Both the position numbers and the translations under genes were made by a program. A stretch of 64,000 bases of DNA from Rosa chinensis (Eukaryota; Streptophyta; Magnoliopsida; Rosales; Rosaceae), in NCBI RefSeq assembly GCF_002994745.2, contig NC_037090.1, positions 8,429,501 to 8,493,500 on the forward strand. Reading direction: 5' to 3'. This document shows, in pieces, positions 21,750 to 34,312 of the stretch; the first letter of the stretch is position 1; each line of letters starts with the position of its first letter. The notes under the pieces are model-generated. The model was not told where the DNA came from, did no database searches, and worked only from the letters and a program-made list of their open reading frames with translations.

Positions 21750-23585
21750 GTTGTTTTTTAAAGTATATGAATTGGTTCAACAAAAGTGGTGAAACAAATT
21801 GGCAGACAGATGATTGGAGCATATAGGTGTTCAAACTTATGGATTAATTATGTAAAATGAATTTTGATTGAAAAATGTGAATCGTTAAATCAAAGTGAAG
21901 TCATAAATTGAATACAATTTATGTCAAAGAAAATGAAGGTATAAATTGAATACAATATTGCAATTTGTTTGCTTAGTAATTATATGGCTCGTTATACAAT
22001 CCCATTCATCTGTTCATGTTGTTGTTGGCTGCTGGTTCATCGATTGCAATTTGTTTGAAGGAAGACCCTGTGTTGCTCCGTCAGCAATGATGATTACCAT
22101 ATATTCTGCATTTTCAAACATGAAGAATTCCAGTTTAAGATGAAAGCTGTATAAGGAATCGGAACACAACTGTATAAGGAAGGAGGTATGATTATACTGA
22201 AGAAGATTATGAAAATAGATGTGACATGGGAATTTTACAACCAGTATGCAGTGTAGACAGCAATCTGGAAACATAATGCTATTTACAACTACACATCCAG
22301 TAGACAAACATGAATGATATATATGCTTAGTTTAAGAGTTCAGAAAAGGATTTTACATGCAATGCAAAGCTTTTTTGAAAACATTTCAGACTTAGAAAAT
22401 TGGAAAACCGTGAAATGTCTATCAAAATTACCAATTTCCATACCAAAATGACAATAGCTGAATGTTCAGGTTTAGTAATACTGATGAAATACATTTCGTT
22501 AGATACACAGATTAAAGAAAGTTTATTCATTCTCTTAAACTTTCTGGTTTAGACAAAGAAAGCAAGAACATAAAGAGCATCAGCAGAACCGATGCTGGGC
22601 AGTAGCTGCTTTCTTAAGTTTTTTGTAATGAATTTTTATGCATTCTGAGATGAATATAGAATTTTTCTGGTGGACAGAACTAATTCATCTGTCTGTGCAA
22701 TCCAATTTTAAAAGTTGATGAAAGAAAGAAAATACAACTGAAGATTTCTGCTGGAGTAATGAGTCTATATAAAGTGTAAAATGATGTTGTCAATTCAGAT
22801 TGTAACCAAAACTGTAGGAGCACAAAAAAAAAAAAAAAAAAAACCTTGAAAAGACAATACCTTTAATCTGGTAATACATAGAACAACAGGTTGCTCTTCC
22901 TGAGTTCAGTACCAATAGGAGCGACAATCATAACCGAGAACAATAAGAATCAATTCCAGAATTGAAAGCAAAAGAATCAGTACGATATTCAAGTGCATTA
23001 ACATGAAGTATGATATAAATGAATTTTCGTTGGCCTCACAAAAGCAAAGTACAGACTGAAGGTGCAAAAGCAGTAATAGCTGATCAGATTAAAAATTGTA
23101 AACCAACGTAGATCCAGAAAAATTACCAAGCAAGAAATACTTTCATTCTTTGTGAGACGACAGTAAATTTCGTTTTTTACCAACTGTAAGCTTTCAGGTA
23201 GCTGCAAATGCAGGAGAAAAGAGAGAATAACTTTTGCAAATTTTATGCTCAATAAAACAAATGAAATTAAAGCTATGTTATTTTGTGCTTCTGGCATTTT
23301 AGAGTTGGAGTATAGGTGGTGTGCATGTAATATAATAGAAGCAAACTTTGTGGTGAGCATCTTCAGTGTGAAATTTACAAATCCAAAGTTGGATTAATTA
23401 GATATACAGAATGGAAATGTGTAGATGAGTTTTGTACCAAAGGGAAGTAGATGGAATAATTCAATTTTGGAAGCTAGGCTAAACTAAGCATGCAGGAATG
23501 TAGGAGAGTTCTAAAAATTGATTGTTTAGATACATGCAGCTATATGTTTAGCCATATATCTATGTTCTGGTTTTCAAGTCAATGG
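21750..23585. other. Intergenic DNA, possible Helitron body
   Basis: AT-rich, no gene recognised on either strand. It has a run of 18 A near 22825-22842. If the hairpin at 21713 ends a Helitron, this is its body. Short open frames here have no recognisable domain. Confidence 0.4.
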
Positions 23586-24041
23586 TCAATTTGTGCTAAA
23601 GCTCTTATGCAGATTAACAGTGCCTGGATTAGCCTCCGGAGCAATAACAGGATCAGACATCTTATGAAAAATCATAAACAACTCCTTGAATGCAGAATCT
23701 TTTGCTAGGTAGGTTGGAAAGTTGAAGCAGTGGCAGTGTGGAAGGGAGGGGAGCATGACCCTAACACCTGATACTGGGTTCAAGAAGAAGTTGATAACAG
23801 GATAACCTTTAGTCATGATCAGCCACCCCTCAATAGACCCAAGACAATAAACCGCCCAAAACCGCGACTGATCTTTCTTAAGGAAATATACAATATCACT
23901 GGCGTACGATTCCATTGAAACAAGTTTCCGATTACCATCACTCACAAAGCAAGTTTGATCTTTAATGTGGAAGGAAATGATATAATGGTGGGAAGGAGAT
24001 ATGAGCAGCCGTGGAAGTTCAGGAGCAGGAAGGCAACTTTT
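23586..24041 (-). pseudogene. DUF295 (KIB1-4-type beta-propeller) F-box protein fragment
   Basis: An open stretch of about 150 codons on the minus strand reads CLPAPELPRLLISPS, a middle part with FVSDGNRKLVSMESY, then CLGSIEGWLIMTKGYPVI and FFLNPVSGVRVMLPSLP. These are the typical segments of the plant DUF295 domain, which usually follows an N-terminal F-box in proteins that may act in SCF ubiquitin ligases. A stop lies just upstream (near 24044) and no F-box or start codon precedes it. The rest of the domain is absent after 23586. It is a truncated piece, either a pseudogene or one exon of a badly decayed gene. Confidence 0.6.
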
Positions 24042-24893
24042 TTAGCAAATACTCATCTCAACAGCAGCTCGCCAAGAAACACATACTTTGGAGAACACAA
24101 GGTAATCCGATATGCATAGCCTTTGCAAAATCAATAGCAAGATTTCTTGTGGGAGACCATATTAGACCACCTCTCCTCTGTCTTTGAATCAGAGTAGTAG
24201 TAGTATTTTCTGACCACTTTTCTAATTTTAATCAGCATCACTCTGAGCTTGCGGCCAGTAAGTTCCCGTCTGCGCTTGGGACAAATCAAGAGTATTGTGT
24301 ACACCAAACAAACAATAGCAAGTACTTGACACACAATGAAGACAAGAATTCTCAAAGTCCACACCGATTCCGTTACCGATATTAACCACCACATCATCCA
24401 CAGTGATGGAGCCAGGTAACAGATAATTAAACTAAACTTGAGACCGATCGAGATTGAACATTTTCAGAAGCAGGTTACAAGCAGCAAACACAACAAATTG
24501 GTTTAAGAGAGAGCTTGAACAGAATGATATTCTGAACAAGGAGTATAATGATAAAATCAAAATTAGTTAGCTAGGATTCATAAACTCGTAAAGGAGTATA
24601 AAGTTAGCTGAATTTACATTAGCTATTATATGGGGTTTATATAGGGTTTATCAGCCAGATATGAGTAAGCTACAATACAAATTAGGAAACTCTTAATGTG
24701 ATGAACACTTTTGCAAGAACATATTATAAGCATTCCAACTTCAGAAAGGCATACACGAATGTTGAGAAGGTGGTGCGGAGATTTTCAATTAGTTTCCCAT
24801 AAGAAATAATAAACTTTCAGAGGTGTATACATATGCAAGTAGTACGGCTTTTGATTCCAAGTTTGTGAACGAATATATACTAATTGCTTGGAA
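24042..24893. other. Intergenic DNA
   Basis: No recognised gene. A minus-strand frame at 24131-24397 (88 codons) has one hydrophobic stretch (ILVFIVCQVLAIVCLVYTILL) followed by basic residues, but nothing else supports it. The part nearest 24893 is the 3' flank of the lectin receptor kinase gene. Confidence 0.45.
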
Positions 24894-27320
24894 TCAACGA
24901 CCACCTGAAAGTATTGCCGACTCTGCAACATATGATGAATGGGAGGACCCCTTGCCTAAGGAAGACTGATACGACGTAGCATAGTCATCAAAACCTTCAG
25001 AGTGTCCAACCGCTAAGCCACTAGAAGAAAGCCCGAGAAGTGATGCTTCCGGCAAAGCAGCATCCCCAGCCAAGTACTGAACGACTTGTCGCATGCTTGG
25101 CCTTGCCGCTGGCTCCGAATGAGAGCACAAAAGCCCAAGCTTCAACACCAACTCCACTTCCTTGGCTAAAAAATCCGTACCAAAGCTCTGATCTCTTGCC
25201 TCAAGGATGTTACTTCTATTCCAACAAGAAAACACCCAATCAACCAAAAGCATATCTTCTGGACCCTGCGTCTTAATTGGCCTTTTTCCGCAAGCAACTT
25301 CGAGCAAAAATGCCCCAAAAGCAAACACGTCGGTGCTCGTGGTGGCCCGACCTGTTCTTGTGTGCTCTGGGGCTAGGTACCCGAGTGTTCCAACTATATG
25401 AGTAGTTTGAGGGTCTGTTCCATGGTCGTATAATCTTGCAAGCCCGAAATCTCCTAGCCTTCCATTGAATTCCCCATCTAGCAACACATTACTTGCCTTC
25501 ACATCTCTATGAATCACAACCTGTTCCCATTCTTCATGAAGATAGAACAGCCCTGAAGCCACACCTTTGATGACTTTAAACCTCTGGCTCCAATTAAGGG
25601 TCACCTCAGGTTGATCAAAGAGGTATTTGTCCAAGCTTCCATTAGGCATGTAGTCATAGACCAAAAGCAGCTCCCCTTTTCGCCTGCAAGCAAGGCATTA
25701 AACATCCGTGTTAAAGGAAATATATATTTGTATACAAACGCTTATTGTGTTTCAAAAAGCTCATACTGTCGAGAAATCCAAATGAACTCTTTATCCTATA
25801 CAGCCAAAATTCGCACATGGAGAGACAAATATACCAAAATATACATAATTTGATTACATGAGAGATGTCAAAACTCCAGACTTTATGCAAATAAGGTTGT
25901 GATAGCATGACTTGAAGATTTTAGAGAAGAATAAGTAAGCAATATATCACTGCTATTTAACACTGGAGTTTAACATCAGAAATATAAATATCAAGAGAGT
26001 TTTATGAAAGAAAAAAAATTACTAAAATGTACTGAAGTAAAACAGAGAACTAGAGAAAATTGGTGAATATATTATCAAACTTTGAAGACCATACCTGCAA
26101 TATCCCAACAGTTGTACTATATTCCGGTGACGAAGCCGGCCAATACTAACAATTTCTGCTACAAATTCCTTCATCCCCTGTCTTGATTCATGTGATACCC
26201 TCTTCACTGCAATCTCAATTTTAGAGGAGGGTAATAAACCTCTATAAACTTTTCCAAATCCCCCAGTTCCCAAAAGCTCCTTTTCCCTAAACCCTTTGGT
26301 GGCTATATACAATTCTCTGTACTTAAACCTCTGAGGACCATACTCCAGCTCCCAATCTTCAAGCACTTCTGCAAACTTCCTCTTCCTTCTTATGACATAA
26401 AGCACCCCAGAAACCACTAGAAAAACCACTGAAATCAGAGGCACACCAAAGGTGAAAAGCATGGACCTCTTTTTACCTGCAATGCTAGGCAACTTGGGAA
26501 GTTTGGAAGCTATAAGGTCTTGAGCTTGGCCATTCATCCTAAAGCTCCAACCCACTACATAATGAGATGTGCGGAACGGACCAGTTGAAGAGGAAAAGCC
26601 AACATACATGGTTTTGTTGAGAATTGGGGAAAGGTCATATTTCAAAGACAAAAGTGGAGTTGGGGATTTAGTTGCAACAGCAATTGGAGCCATAGTAACT
26701 TCAATTTGCTTCTTGGTACCATCATATTCAACCCAAACTCTCATTTCTTTACCACTGATAAGAGTCAGGTTCTTCAACTGACCATCAAAATAACCAGCTG
26801 GAGCAGCTTTGACAGAGTGCAAGCCATTGATGTCGATCCCAACATGGTTTTCATTGATGTCACTGAATTCCGGGTTCTGGATCGTGTCAAGCTCCACAGC
26901 AAAAACATGATTGTTGAAATTCCCATTGTTGGAGACGTTGAACAGGCCCAAGTACTGGATCGGCAGAGCTTCGGGGAGGCCTCTCGTCGGAGCGATGACA
27001 AAGGCCATTCCATCGCCGCCGGAAGTAGTGTACTCTGGTTGGATGGCAAAGATAAAGTTGGTGGAGAAGGAGAAAGCGGAGTCGTTCTCTGAGTTCTTGA
27101 AGGTTACTGGGTTAGGGTAGAAGGCATGACCACTTCTCTGTTTGATGGGCTTTGTAAGCTTCAAGAGACCTTTTGGTGTGATCTCTGCTATGCCGTCTAG
27201 ACTGAGATTAAGACCAGAACGGCCAGAGAAACCATCATTGTAGATGAAATTTAGGTCTTGGGCTTCTGCGGGTGCCAGAAGTACTAGTAGTACTAGGAAA
27301 GCAGAAAGCTTGACAAACAT
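24894..27320 (-). CDS. L-type lectin-domain receptor kinase, clade IV-like
   Basis: Plasma-membrane receptor kinase; members of this family take part in defence, hormone and pollen signalling, with ligands mostly unknown. Model: complement(join(24894..25683, 26095..27320)), 2016 nt, 671 aa. Order: signal peptide 1-20; legume lectin domain about 21-270 ([18 protein letters not shown]-like [16 protein letters not shown]); transmembrane helix about 288-311; basic RRKRK stop-transfer; kinase domain from about 345 with GTGGFG (351-356), AVKRV with the ATP-binding lysine, catalytic Asp469 in HRDVKASN and DFG at 487-489. HRD with arginine marks it as an RD kinase. The C-terminus ends ILSGGR, as in Arabidopsis LecRK-IV proteins. 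A single 411-bp intron interrupts the kinase domain after the GYCR segment; the Arabidopsis clade IV genes are, as I recall, intronless. TATA-like ATAAATA lies about 45 bp upstream of the ATG. Confidence 0.93.
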
Positions 27321-27630
27321 GGCTGGCTAGGCGTCTGTGAAGTTTCTGGACCTTCCTTCTTGGGTATTTATGGATCTAAACCCGCCAAAAAATAAAGAAA
27401 ATCAAGGCATCCCGATAGCCGAGACATTGGGTAATACATTAGAATTTGGACCACCATTGTTAGAGACTTAGAGTGGGTTAAAGATGTTGATTTCATGGAG
27501 AAGGTCATGTGAAATAGACGATCCAGCGCCTATCATACGCAAAGGGAAATTATAAAACGGTTCCGAATTATGGTACACGTGGTAATTTAAATTGATGTTA
27601 TTGGTCCATATGACTCGTAGTTATTTCTTA

Positions 27631-29495
27631 GAGCATCTCTAATGGCTTTGGTCAAATTTGAATTTGACATATGACATGGCAAATTTGATATAGCAACATT
27701 TTGACTAATTTTAGCTCCAATGGAGATGTCAAATTTGCATATTACTTTTATTTATGTTGTTTTTCCTTCTTCTTTTTTTTTAATTTTTTTTTTTATCTTG
27801 TAAATCAAAGATCATACAATGAATGGTTCCATTAAGAGATGCAATTGAGATTATGAGAATTTGAGATATGGGAATATACATAGCAGGAAACATAAACAGC
27901 TTGAAATCCAAGCATGATCAAGATTGAACCGAAGCTTTTCTTGTGCTTCAAACATCTTCTTTGCATCTGCAATCTGAAGAGAGTAAAAACTGACATCCAT
28001 TTTTCAACATTTCCCTAGCTGTATCAAACCACCTGTCAAATCAGACATAAACCATAATGTGAAAACTTATCTAAGAAAAAATCTTAGATAATACTGAAGT
28101 GCAAACATTTGGCTATAAAGATTAAACCCTATAACATGAAATAGAAATAAAATGAGTGCTTTTATGTCATGTTTTCTTGAATCTACCTCACATTTTCCTC
28201 ATCAGTTTGGAATTTCGTATTAAAGCTAACTGAAGGCTAAACTAAGCAATGAAAATTGATTCACAAATTTAACTTAATTGCACCTGATCTGTACTTTTGT
28301 ATCATTTTACTTTGTGTTTACTTGAATCTGCCCACACTCTTTACTCATCGGTTAGAGTTTGTCACAGAATAATAGCTAACTATAAAGACTTAGAAAACCA
28401 ACATACAAAACCTTAACTCAAATAAACATGATCTATGCATAATCAGCAACTAGAGCTCAAATAAATTCATTTTCAACTATTAGACATATATGATCGGGCG
28501 AGATAGCTTTTGACTTAGGGACTAAGTTTTGATGCCATTACTGGCTTAAGTTATGTACACGCCCCTTCTGACTCTGTCTGCCTATAATTCCTAACTGGAA
28601 CAGAGGACAAACATCTACACCCCATTTTTTCAAGTAGTCTTATTGTGAAGTATTCACTGATAGAAACATGCATATTAGTGTCACGGTGCACTAAATAGTA
28701 AACATTGTGACTAAAATTATGTAATAGAAAAAAGATACAAAGATGAAAATTGAGTTCACCTGCTATTGTAACGGCGAGGATGAATCTGAATGACTTTGAT
28801 CCATGTTCCTGTTATTCAAAGAAGAGTCAAGACAACAAAGTATTTGAATCCACGAGATTCAAATCCAAGTTTCTAATTCCATTAAATTCAATATCATCAT
28901 GCAAGAAAAGGAAGGACCATAATCATGCAGCTCACTGCATTCTCACATAAATCCAACAATTCTGAGGCATGAATTCCTCCAAGATCAAAAATTAATGAGC
29001 ACCCAATTGATCAATTGCACTTTAGAACAGAAATTCCTAACCAATACAGATTCCTACGCAATTGAGATCAAATCATGGTCTATAACCAAAACACCTAAAT
29101 AGAGCGTCTGAAAGTGGAGTAAATTATACACGAAATAGTAGAAGAGAAAGTAAGATTGGACCTAGAAAACAAAGAAATTGATTGAGAGAGAAATTAGAAT
29201 CGACCATGATTGAAGGGAAGAGAGGCATCACCTTTAATTAGCTCATTGGAACCGGGATTTCAAAAGCATCAGTTCTGGGTGAGATGAAGGAAGAAAGACG
29301 GGGAAAGGAGAAGAAGAAAGTGAGAAACAATAAAAAAAATAAATGACAGAGCTTCTTCTGTCTGTCAAATTTGACAGAGGAGAGGGATATGTCTAATCCA
29401 CGTGGAAAAGACATATCGGTTGGAGAAGAGTTTGGGCTGTCAAAAATGAACGTTGGGCTTCCACGTGGCATTTGACCTCTCCTTTGGAGATGGTC
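27631..29495. mobile_element. Non-autonomous PIF/Harbinger-like DNA transposon, about 1.87 kb
   Basis: The ends are imperfect inverted repeats: GAGCATCTCTAATGGC on the left, and on the right the reverse complement GACCATCTCCAAAGGA. They are flanked by TTA on both sides (27628-27630 and 29496-29498), the three-base target-site duplication typical of PIF/Harbinger. AAATTTGACA-type motifs recur near both ends. No transposase-like frame was seen, so it depends on a helper element. The interior is AT-rich and otherwise unrecognised. Confidence 0.7.
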
Positions 29496-30025
29496 TTATT
29501 GGTCTCTTAATTTAATTTTTCTTTCTTTTTTCACCCATGATTGGTCTATCTCCACCAAATTTAAGTGATATTATTAGCTTACACCACCACATGGCAGTGC
29601 CACGTGGTACTCTTGGACCACAGAATAACTCATCGCAACACAACTGTTTCGTCTCCCCTATACTAGGTTTTGATTGGTCAATGCCCTTAGGAAGAAAATC
29701 TAATTATCAATTTATCACAATAATCATAGGCATATACAGCTCCTCTTTCGTTTCAACGAGCCCTCACAATCACATGCTCGGTTTTTTTTTCCTTGTTTTT
29801 TTTTGCATTCTAATACCAGATAAATCTTAATATTGGAGCGAGGGATTGTAATGATCAAAATAAATGATTGCATGATGAAACTCAAGTTAGGCGGGTGACG
29901 CGAACGTAGTGGTGAAGTATTTGTAATACACCTTAAGCCTCCGCTTAGAAGGGCACCTCTATTTGCTAATGGATGGGGAAGCGATTCAAATCTTAATTTC
30001 AAAGATAAATTGCAACGCGGAAATG

Positions 30026-30456
30026 GAGAATATTACAAATGGTCACTCTACAATAACTAATTCGGCAGTTTGGTCACTCAATTTTCAAATATATCACTTT
30101 AGTCACTCAACTATTATTCTGTCAATCACTTTGATCACTCTGCTAAATCCTTCGTCAAAATCTCAGTTAAATAGACAATATTTTTATTAATTTGCATTTT
30201 TGAGAGGATATTTTGTCAAAATCTCACTTTAGTCACTTCTTTCAATCAATCCAATTCAGACTTCTTAACTTTTTAAGGCTGGGTGGACGAAAATATTCTT
30301 AATATTGTGGTGAAAAAATTATTTTTAAATGAAAAAATAACAGAGTAACTAAAGTGAATGACGGAGTTAAAGTTGGATGACTAAAGTGATATATTCAAAA
30401 AACAAGTGACCAAAATGTCAAACAGTAAAAGTTGAGTGGTCATTTGTGATTTTCTC
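30026..30456. mobile_element. Foldback MITE with long inverted ends, about 430 bp
   Basis: The first about 120 bases (GAGAATATTACAAATGGTCACTC, then TTTGGTCACT, AATATATCACTTTAGTCA and CAATCACTTTGATCACTC) recur as the reverse complement in the last about 120 bases. The middle is AT-rich. Long inverted ends without a gene suit a Mutator-type MITE. No clear 9-base target-site duplication was found, so the superfamily is uncertain. Confidence 0.7.
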
Positions 30457-30471
30457 GATTATATATCATGA

Positions 30472-30847
30472 GAGCCCTTCTAATGAGGACTAGTTGATGA
30501 CTTTTGTGTTAGACTCACTTTTCGATCACATTTCCGCAAATCAACCGTTAGATGTTTAGATATTTATGTATAGATCATTATGTAATTTTTCAACCAAATT
30601 GAAAATCGTCAAGACATTCATAATTGTGATTTATCAATTATGAACATGAACAGTTCATGTTTGACAGATTTGGTTCGTTCATTGATTTGACCTATTTCGG
30701 TACCTTAACGATTAACAATTTGGAAGAAAATTTTCAAAAGTGATCTATTGATGCATACATAAACATCTAACAGTTGATTTGCCTTAATGTAATTGAAAAG
30801 TGGGTCTCCAAAACCGTTAATTAAAAAATATCAACTAATCCTCATTT
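30472..30847 (+). mobile_element. Palindromic MITE family X, copy 1 (interrupted)
   Basis: An element of about 380 bp whose two halves are reverse complements of each other: TTTTCGATCACATTTCCGCAAATCAACCGTTAGATG on the left pairs with the CATCTAACAGTTGATTTG...AATTGAAAAG region on the right. The centre has AACATGAACAGTTCATGTTT. A second copy lies at 40366-40759 in the opposite orientation, with roughly 80% identity by eye. The right end of this copy runs straight into a T tract that is the poly(A) tail of the LINE on the minus strand. Confidence 0.8.
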
Positions 30848-31939
30848 TTTTTTTTTAAGGGGTTTGGAACCCAGTCAAGCTGGGAGGCTCAGCCCCACGC
30901 CTGACTTATTATATTAGAATGAACTAAACGCGTCAAGGGGGACATAAAACCTTGACCTCGAGCATCAGTACAAGAGTCCTCATAGAGAACATCCCGAATA
31001 ATAACAGGAGTCTCCTCTAACCATACATCAGAAATATAATTACAACTAGAAAGGTGCGCTAACCTATTGGCTGCACCATTTGCTTCACGGAAGATGTGCC
31101 TAACTTGAAAAGGGTGAAAATATGTCAAATATGACTTACAATCATCGATAATACGCCCAATCTCATATCTATCTTCCACGTTATGTTGTAGAGCAGTAAT
31201 CACAAGAGAGAAATCGCTCTCCAAGTCAATAGTAGACATGTCCTAGTGGATCGCCAATAGAAGTCCAGCCCGACATGCTTCAGCTTCCATGTGTAGAGCA
31301 GATGAAGCATGTGGAAAAAATTGAGTCAAAGCTGGCAGGCACATACCATTTTCATCCCTTATCACAACTCCCACTCCACCATCACCATACTCAGCCTTGT
31401 AACTACCATCGACATTCACCTTCAGCCGCCTACTAGGAGGGTTTCTCCATTTTGACTTCTCCCTCCTTGCTTTTGCATTTTCATGCATGAACTTGCTGAT
31501 AATCTTCAAGAAATTTACTTGCCCATTGGGTTGCATTTGAGGCAAAAAAAAAAAAACTCCCATTCCACAACACATTATTTCTTTCAGACCAAATGACCCA
31601 GAGTGCCATGACAAAGGCACATCTTTGGTTGTCATCCAGCTTGTCAATGAAGTTGAGGACCCAATCCACCACACATGAGCCAGCCACATTCTTAGCCATT
31701 AGACCCAATTCAGTAAACACCCAAAAGCATGATGTGACATTACAGTCTCTGAATCGATGCAATCCATCTTCAATTGCAAGATTACAAAAGAGACAGTTGC
31801 TATTAGGAAGACTAACCTTCTGTGAGAGTGTCCTTCTTATTGGTAAGATGCCTCTCAATAGCCTCCAAATAAATACACACACCTTGGGTGGGATGTGGGC
31901 CCCCCATACTACTTCCAATAGGTACCTTGAATTCCATAA
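30848..31939 (-). pseudogene. Non-LTR retrotransposon (LINE) 3' remnant: zinc-binding RVT and RNase H domains
   Basis: On the minus strand the remnant starts at 31939 with a reverse-transcriptase zinc-binding domain (zf-RVT: GAHIPPKVCVFIWRLLRG, CLFCNLAIEDGLHRF with the Cys/His cluster, WVIWSERNNVLWNG). A plant-type RNase H domain follows (LKVNVDGSYK, GGVGVVIRDENG, HMEAEACRAGLLLAIH, then DLESDF and HIFREANGAANRLA). A frameshift near 31485 separates the two domains and a TAG stop interrupts the RNase H at 31243. The 3' end has a poly(A) tail (T run at 30848-30859 on the plus strand). The reverse transcriptase core and endonuclease are missing, so it is a dead, 5'-truncated insertion. Confidence 0.85.
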
Positions 31940-32387
31940 GAGCAAGTTCACCCGTAGTTAAGAAAAGTCGAGGTGTCGACCAGTCAAGTTATTGTTTACT
32001 GTCACTGGACATGAGTTTCCACCTGTTTTTTTTCTTGACCAGTCAAGACTATTTATATATATATTGGTTATTAATTGTTTGCCGTTGGATCTTCTGCTTA
32101 ATTAAAATGGACCGCTGGGATTTCATGACCGTTACCCACCTTTTTCATGCTTGTAGGGTGGAGTGATGATGTCAGCCACATTATAGCTTGGGCCGAGCTG
32201 GCAGCCCCTCAAACCCAGTCAAAAATTTAGTCATGCTGTTGCCTTTTTTTTTTTTGCCTCGGTCAATAAAAGTCAACAATTGGCTGGGCAAGCTTCAACC
32301 GGTGGAAGACCCTTTTTCCTTGTGGCCGGTGACCACATCAGTTTTCCTTGCTGGAGCCCGAGCAAACCAACACCGGTGGACTTGCTC
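31940..32387. mobile_element. Tourist-like (PIF/Harbinger) MITE, 448 bp
   Basis: The terminal inverted repeats are GAGCAAGTTCACCCG on the left and, reverse-complemented, GAGCAAGTCCACCGG on the right. TAA target-site duplications flank it (31937-31939 and 32388-32390). It directly abuts the 5' edge of the LINE remnant. No coding sequence. It contains CCAGTCAAG-type motifs in both halves. Confidence 0.85.
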
Positions 32388-32671
32388 TAAGAGCCACTCG
32401 AGCTAGAAGCCCGGTCCGTTCTACCTTCTTGGAGCTGAGTCCTTAATAGAAAGACTCCTTATATTTCATATATTTAATTATTTATGATCCATTTTTTTCT
32501 CATTTTAAATGATCGCTTGTTAGCACGGGCGGACCCAATTAAGGACAACTGGGGGCTTTGATTTGATGTAGTAGTGTGAAGGATAGTAGTGTCGGTGTGT
32601 TGCCAAGAGAGAGAGGGTAACGGTGTGATGTGTGGCGCTGGTGTAGAGAGAAGGGAAAGAGTCAAATATAA

Positions 32672-33015
32672 GGCCTTGTTTGGTTCACGGAAAGAAAAGT
32701 AGTTCATTTGTCTTTCCCATGGGAAGGGAAATGAACTTTCCGAAAAACTTTCCATTCCGATGTTTGGTAATGTAAGGAAAGTTATCCTGAAAGTTGTTAA
32801 AAAATATGTAATTAATGGAATAAAATAATATGTTGTGAGTAATAAATGCAAGGAAAGAAGGGGGGAAAGTAATTCCTTTGGAGTATGGAAGGAACCATTT
32901 TCCCCCCTATTTTCCTTTGCTTCAGGAAAGTATTTCATTTCCTTTTGCATCCCAAACACAGGAAATGAACAACTTTTCTTTCTTGATGCTTACTTTCCGT
33001 GAACCAAACGAGGCC
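32672..33015. mobile_element. Tourist-like MITE, 344 bp, clean ends
   Basis: Terminal inverted repeats GGCCTTGTTTGGTTCACGG and CCGTGAACCAAACGAGGCC differ at one position over 19 bases. TAA duplications flank the element exactly (32669-32671 and 33016-33018). The interior is made of AAAGT and TTTCC-rich sequence with internal complementarity. The good match of the ends suggests a fairly young insertion. Confidence 0.92.
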
Positions 33016-33018
33016 TAA

Positions 33019-34255
33019 GGGTGGTGGTCTCCTGTTCTCGTGAGAGAGGAATAATGGTCAAGGATGATGTGTAATTAAAAGATGAACACGTGCAGGTCTC
33101 CTTGACTTCTTCTTTCAATTTTTTTTTTTTCTATTTCCTCTTCTCCACCGGACGGTTGACTTTCCTAAATTGCTCTAATTTCACGCATTTTTATTTCATT
33201 TCCGCAACTCCGTTAATTTTCTACACAATAAATAAAAATATATTAATTACATAATAATGAACTTGAGAATTAGTCTAATTCTAGTATTTTAGATATAATT
33301 ACATGTATAAAAATGTATATAATCACACCCCACACTTGAACTTTGCTTGTCCTCAAGCAAACTAAATGAAATCTAATCCGAAAATCTACCAACTCAAACA
33401 TAAGTGCTCAACTAAAGAAAATGCGATATTAGCATTTCCAACCATAATCCTCGGAGAACTAATTATGTATATGACATTGAGGTTGACAAAAGCACAACAT
33501 ATAATTTATGAATTTCTAAGGCAATTAAGATGCATATGTGAGAAATACTCAAATATATACATGTGTTGAACATGTGAAGCTTTCAAAAAGGTGTATTTTG
33601 ACTATTGACATCCGTGACATGCATGGAGGAAAGCCTGTAGCGATAACTGCTGCTTTTACCAAACCATGATTTGCTTACCGCCTTTATCTTTTGCTTTGTG
33701 CTTTCTTTCTTTAACAAATAGAAGAAATGAATTCAAACCTCCCAAAATCAGCAGAAAAGATCAAAGAAAAACCCAAAACGTGAACCACAAGAACCTTTGA
33801 AATCTTAGCATACTTGACTAGGCAACGATTTTGCAAGCTCACTTGGTGAGATTTGGTATTCGATTCGTTCATTTCTTTCGTGCCTCCGAACAGAATTCAC
33901 ACATTTGACTCTAAAACATCAGTCTTTTCATGTGAAGCGCGAACAAAAATGGGAGTGCAAGAAGATGTCTCCACAATTTTGCTCTTTTCTCCCCCATATC
34001 CCTTTTCCAACGAAGCTTCGACCTTTATTAGTTTTGGTCGATCCTCCTTGGACGAATTGAATGAAGGGTCCCACTTTACGTAATCATTTCCCTGAAAACT
34101 AATAATGCAAAGTTGAAAACTGAATTGAATCCGGTGTTTTGTTATAAATAAACAAAAACCAATAAAACAAACTTATAGCCGTTAGCGCCTGTCTTGTTTC
34201 AAATTCAAACCCCTCTCAGCTGTCTCCCATCCCTCCTCTTTTTCTATCTCTAGAT
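33019..34255. other. Intergenic DNA with a possible LTR-retrotransposon scrap
   Basis: Mostly AT-rich with no gene. The words CACACTTGAACTTTGCTTG and TCCTCAAGCAAACT near 33330-33362 resemble untranslated sequence often found next to plant LTR retrotransposons; this rests on memory and not on a match. The last 200 bases form the promoter of the gene at 34313. Confidence 0.4.
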
Positions 34256-34312
34256 TTGCATCAATTCAACTCCCAACTCCCAACCCTATCTTCACACACA
34301 CACCTAACCAAA

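Noticed and set aside
24131..24397. Minus-strand frame of 88 codons with a hydrophobic stretch
   Set aside because: Only one hydrophobic segment, no recognisable family, no sign of exons or a promoter; probably chance.
32474..32959. Minus-strand frame of 161 codons
   Set aside because: It runs through most of the Tourist MITE at 32672-33015, whose ends and TAA duplications are clear; the peptide is not protein-like.
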